Shown: positions 13,268 to 13,630 of the stretch, one piece after another
Layout: each line of letters begins with the position of its first letter
Numbering within the stretch: the stretch's first letter is position 1
NCBI GenBank assembly: GCA_030609605.1
Contig: JAUWBY010000038.1
Coordinates: 1 to 13,630 of the forward strand
Reading direction: 5' to 3'
Origin: Candidatus Eiseniibacteriota bacterium
Lineage (GTDB): Bacteria > Joyebacterota > Joyebacteria > Joyebacterales > Joyebacteraceae
DNA: 13,630 nt
The notes under the pieces: generated by a model
Databases searched by the model: none
What the model was told of the DNA's origin: nothing
What the model saw: only the letters and a program-made list of their open reading frames with translations
Position numbers and translations under genes: made by a program

Positions 13268-13630
13268 ATGGCGAAGGGATTCACAGTCTGGTTCACGGGC
13301 ATGTCGGGATCGGGGAAGTCGACCCTGGCAGAGAAGCTTCAGCTGGAGCTGTTGGAGCGCGGCCTCAATGTCGAGATTCTGGATGGGGACGTCATCCGCA
13401 CCAACCTCTCGAAGGGACTCGGGTTCTCGCAGGAAGACCGCGACATCAATATCCGGCGCGTCGGGTTCGTCTGTAACCTTCTCACCAGAAACGGCGTTGC
13501 CGCCATCGCATCGTGCATCTCGCCGTACGCGGCCATCCGCGACGAGAACCGCGCGATGATCGGGAACTTCGTTGAGGTCTACTGCCAGGCCCCGATCGAG
13601 AAGCTGATCGAGCGCGACCCGAAGGGCCTC
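13268..13630 (+). CDS. cysC: Adenylyl-sulfate kinase (APS kinase), 3' end beyond window
   Basis: The first 121 codons are present and run off the right edge. The enzyme phosphorylates APS with ATP to give PAPS. Walker A GMSGSGKS is at residues 11-18, the LDGD motif follows at about 41-44, then LGFSQEDRDINIRRV and the APS-binding ISPYAAIRDENR. The last visible part, VEVYCQAPIEKLIERDPKGL, matches the family. ATG 13268 has GGAGG four bases upstream. The 72-base gap after the preceding gene shows no promoter or terminator that I can identify, so it probably belongs to the same transcript as sat. About 80 residues are missing if the gene has normal length (around 200). Confidence 0.95.
   Translation, partial: MAKGFTVWFTGMSGSGKSTLAEKLQLELLERGLNVEILDGDVIRTNLSKGLGFSQEDRDINIRRVGFVCNLLTRNGVAAIASCISPYAAIRDENRAMIGNFVEVYCQAPIEKLIERDPKGL

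Noticed and set aside
1..13630. CRISPR array, tRNA, rRNA or insertion-sequence transposase
   Set aside because: I saw no regularly spaced repeats, no tRNA-like cloverleaf, no rRNA sequence and no transposase or terminal repeats of an insertion sequence.

Overview
The window is about 13.6 kb of moderately GC-rich bacterial DNA, and every convincing gene lies on the + strand. The right end is a conserved metabolic operon with strongly C/G-ending codons. The left and middle look like accessory DNA with weaker codon bias. A secreted beta-helix protein with Pmp-like FxxN/GGxx coils, together with a ribbon-helix-helix (RHH)/sat/phosphatase-superfamily/cysC operon, suggests a Gram-negative, probably uncultured lineage such as an FCB-group candidate phylum. 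That assignment is an inference from gene content only.

Layout. (1) 270-689 is a complete HIT-family gene. (2) From 801 to about 2560 there is a small integron-type gene-cassette array with no integrase in the window. Cassette 1 carries a zinc-ribbon/HEPN-like protein. A full, foldable attC recombination site (1515-1632) joins it to cassette 2, which carries an uncharacterised protein with a nuclease-like E-H-T motif. Each cassette starts with a core site complementary to the inverse core at its own end: GTTAGGGGC/GCCCCTAAC for the first, GTTAGAC/GTCTAAC for the second. (3) 2750-4099 is a secreted parallel beta-helix protein. (4) 4140-4351 is a chimeric gene remnant: the start of a probable HNH-type protein joined to a second, truncated copy of the HIT gene tail. 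(5) 4352-4671 is non-coding and holds two hairpins. (6) 4672-10171 is a tightly packed three-gene operon: a UvrD-like helicase with a C-terminal Cas4/AddB-like nuclease, a protein with a PD-(D/E)XK-like D...DxK motif, and an N4/N6 DNA methyltransferase. It reads as a restriction-modification or other defence system of a kind I do not recognise. (7) From 10188 to the end, a near-consensus sigma-70 promoter drives an RHH regulator, ATP sulfurylase (sat), an alkaline-phosphatase-superfamily enzyme, and APS kinase (cysC, cut by the window edge).

How the parts fit. The sat and cysC products together make the sulfate donor PAPS, and the enzyme between them may act in the same sulfur-transfer pathway. 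The region between the HIT gene and the sat operon looks like an insertion hotspot. It has integron cassettes, a recombined pseudogene, a 120-bp direct repeat and a defence-like operon. The two most promising leads are the integrase-less cassette array and the helicase-nuclease / nuclease-like / methyltransferase operon.
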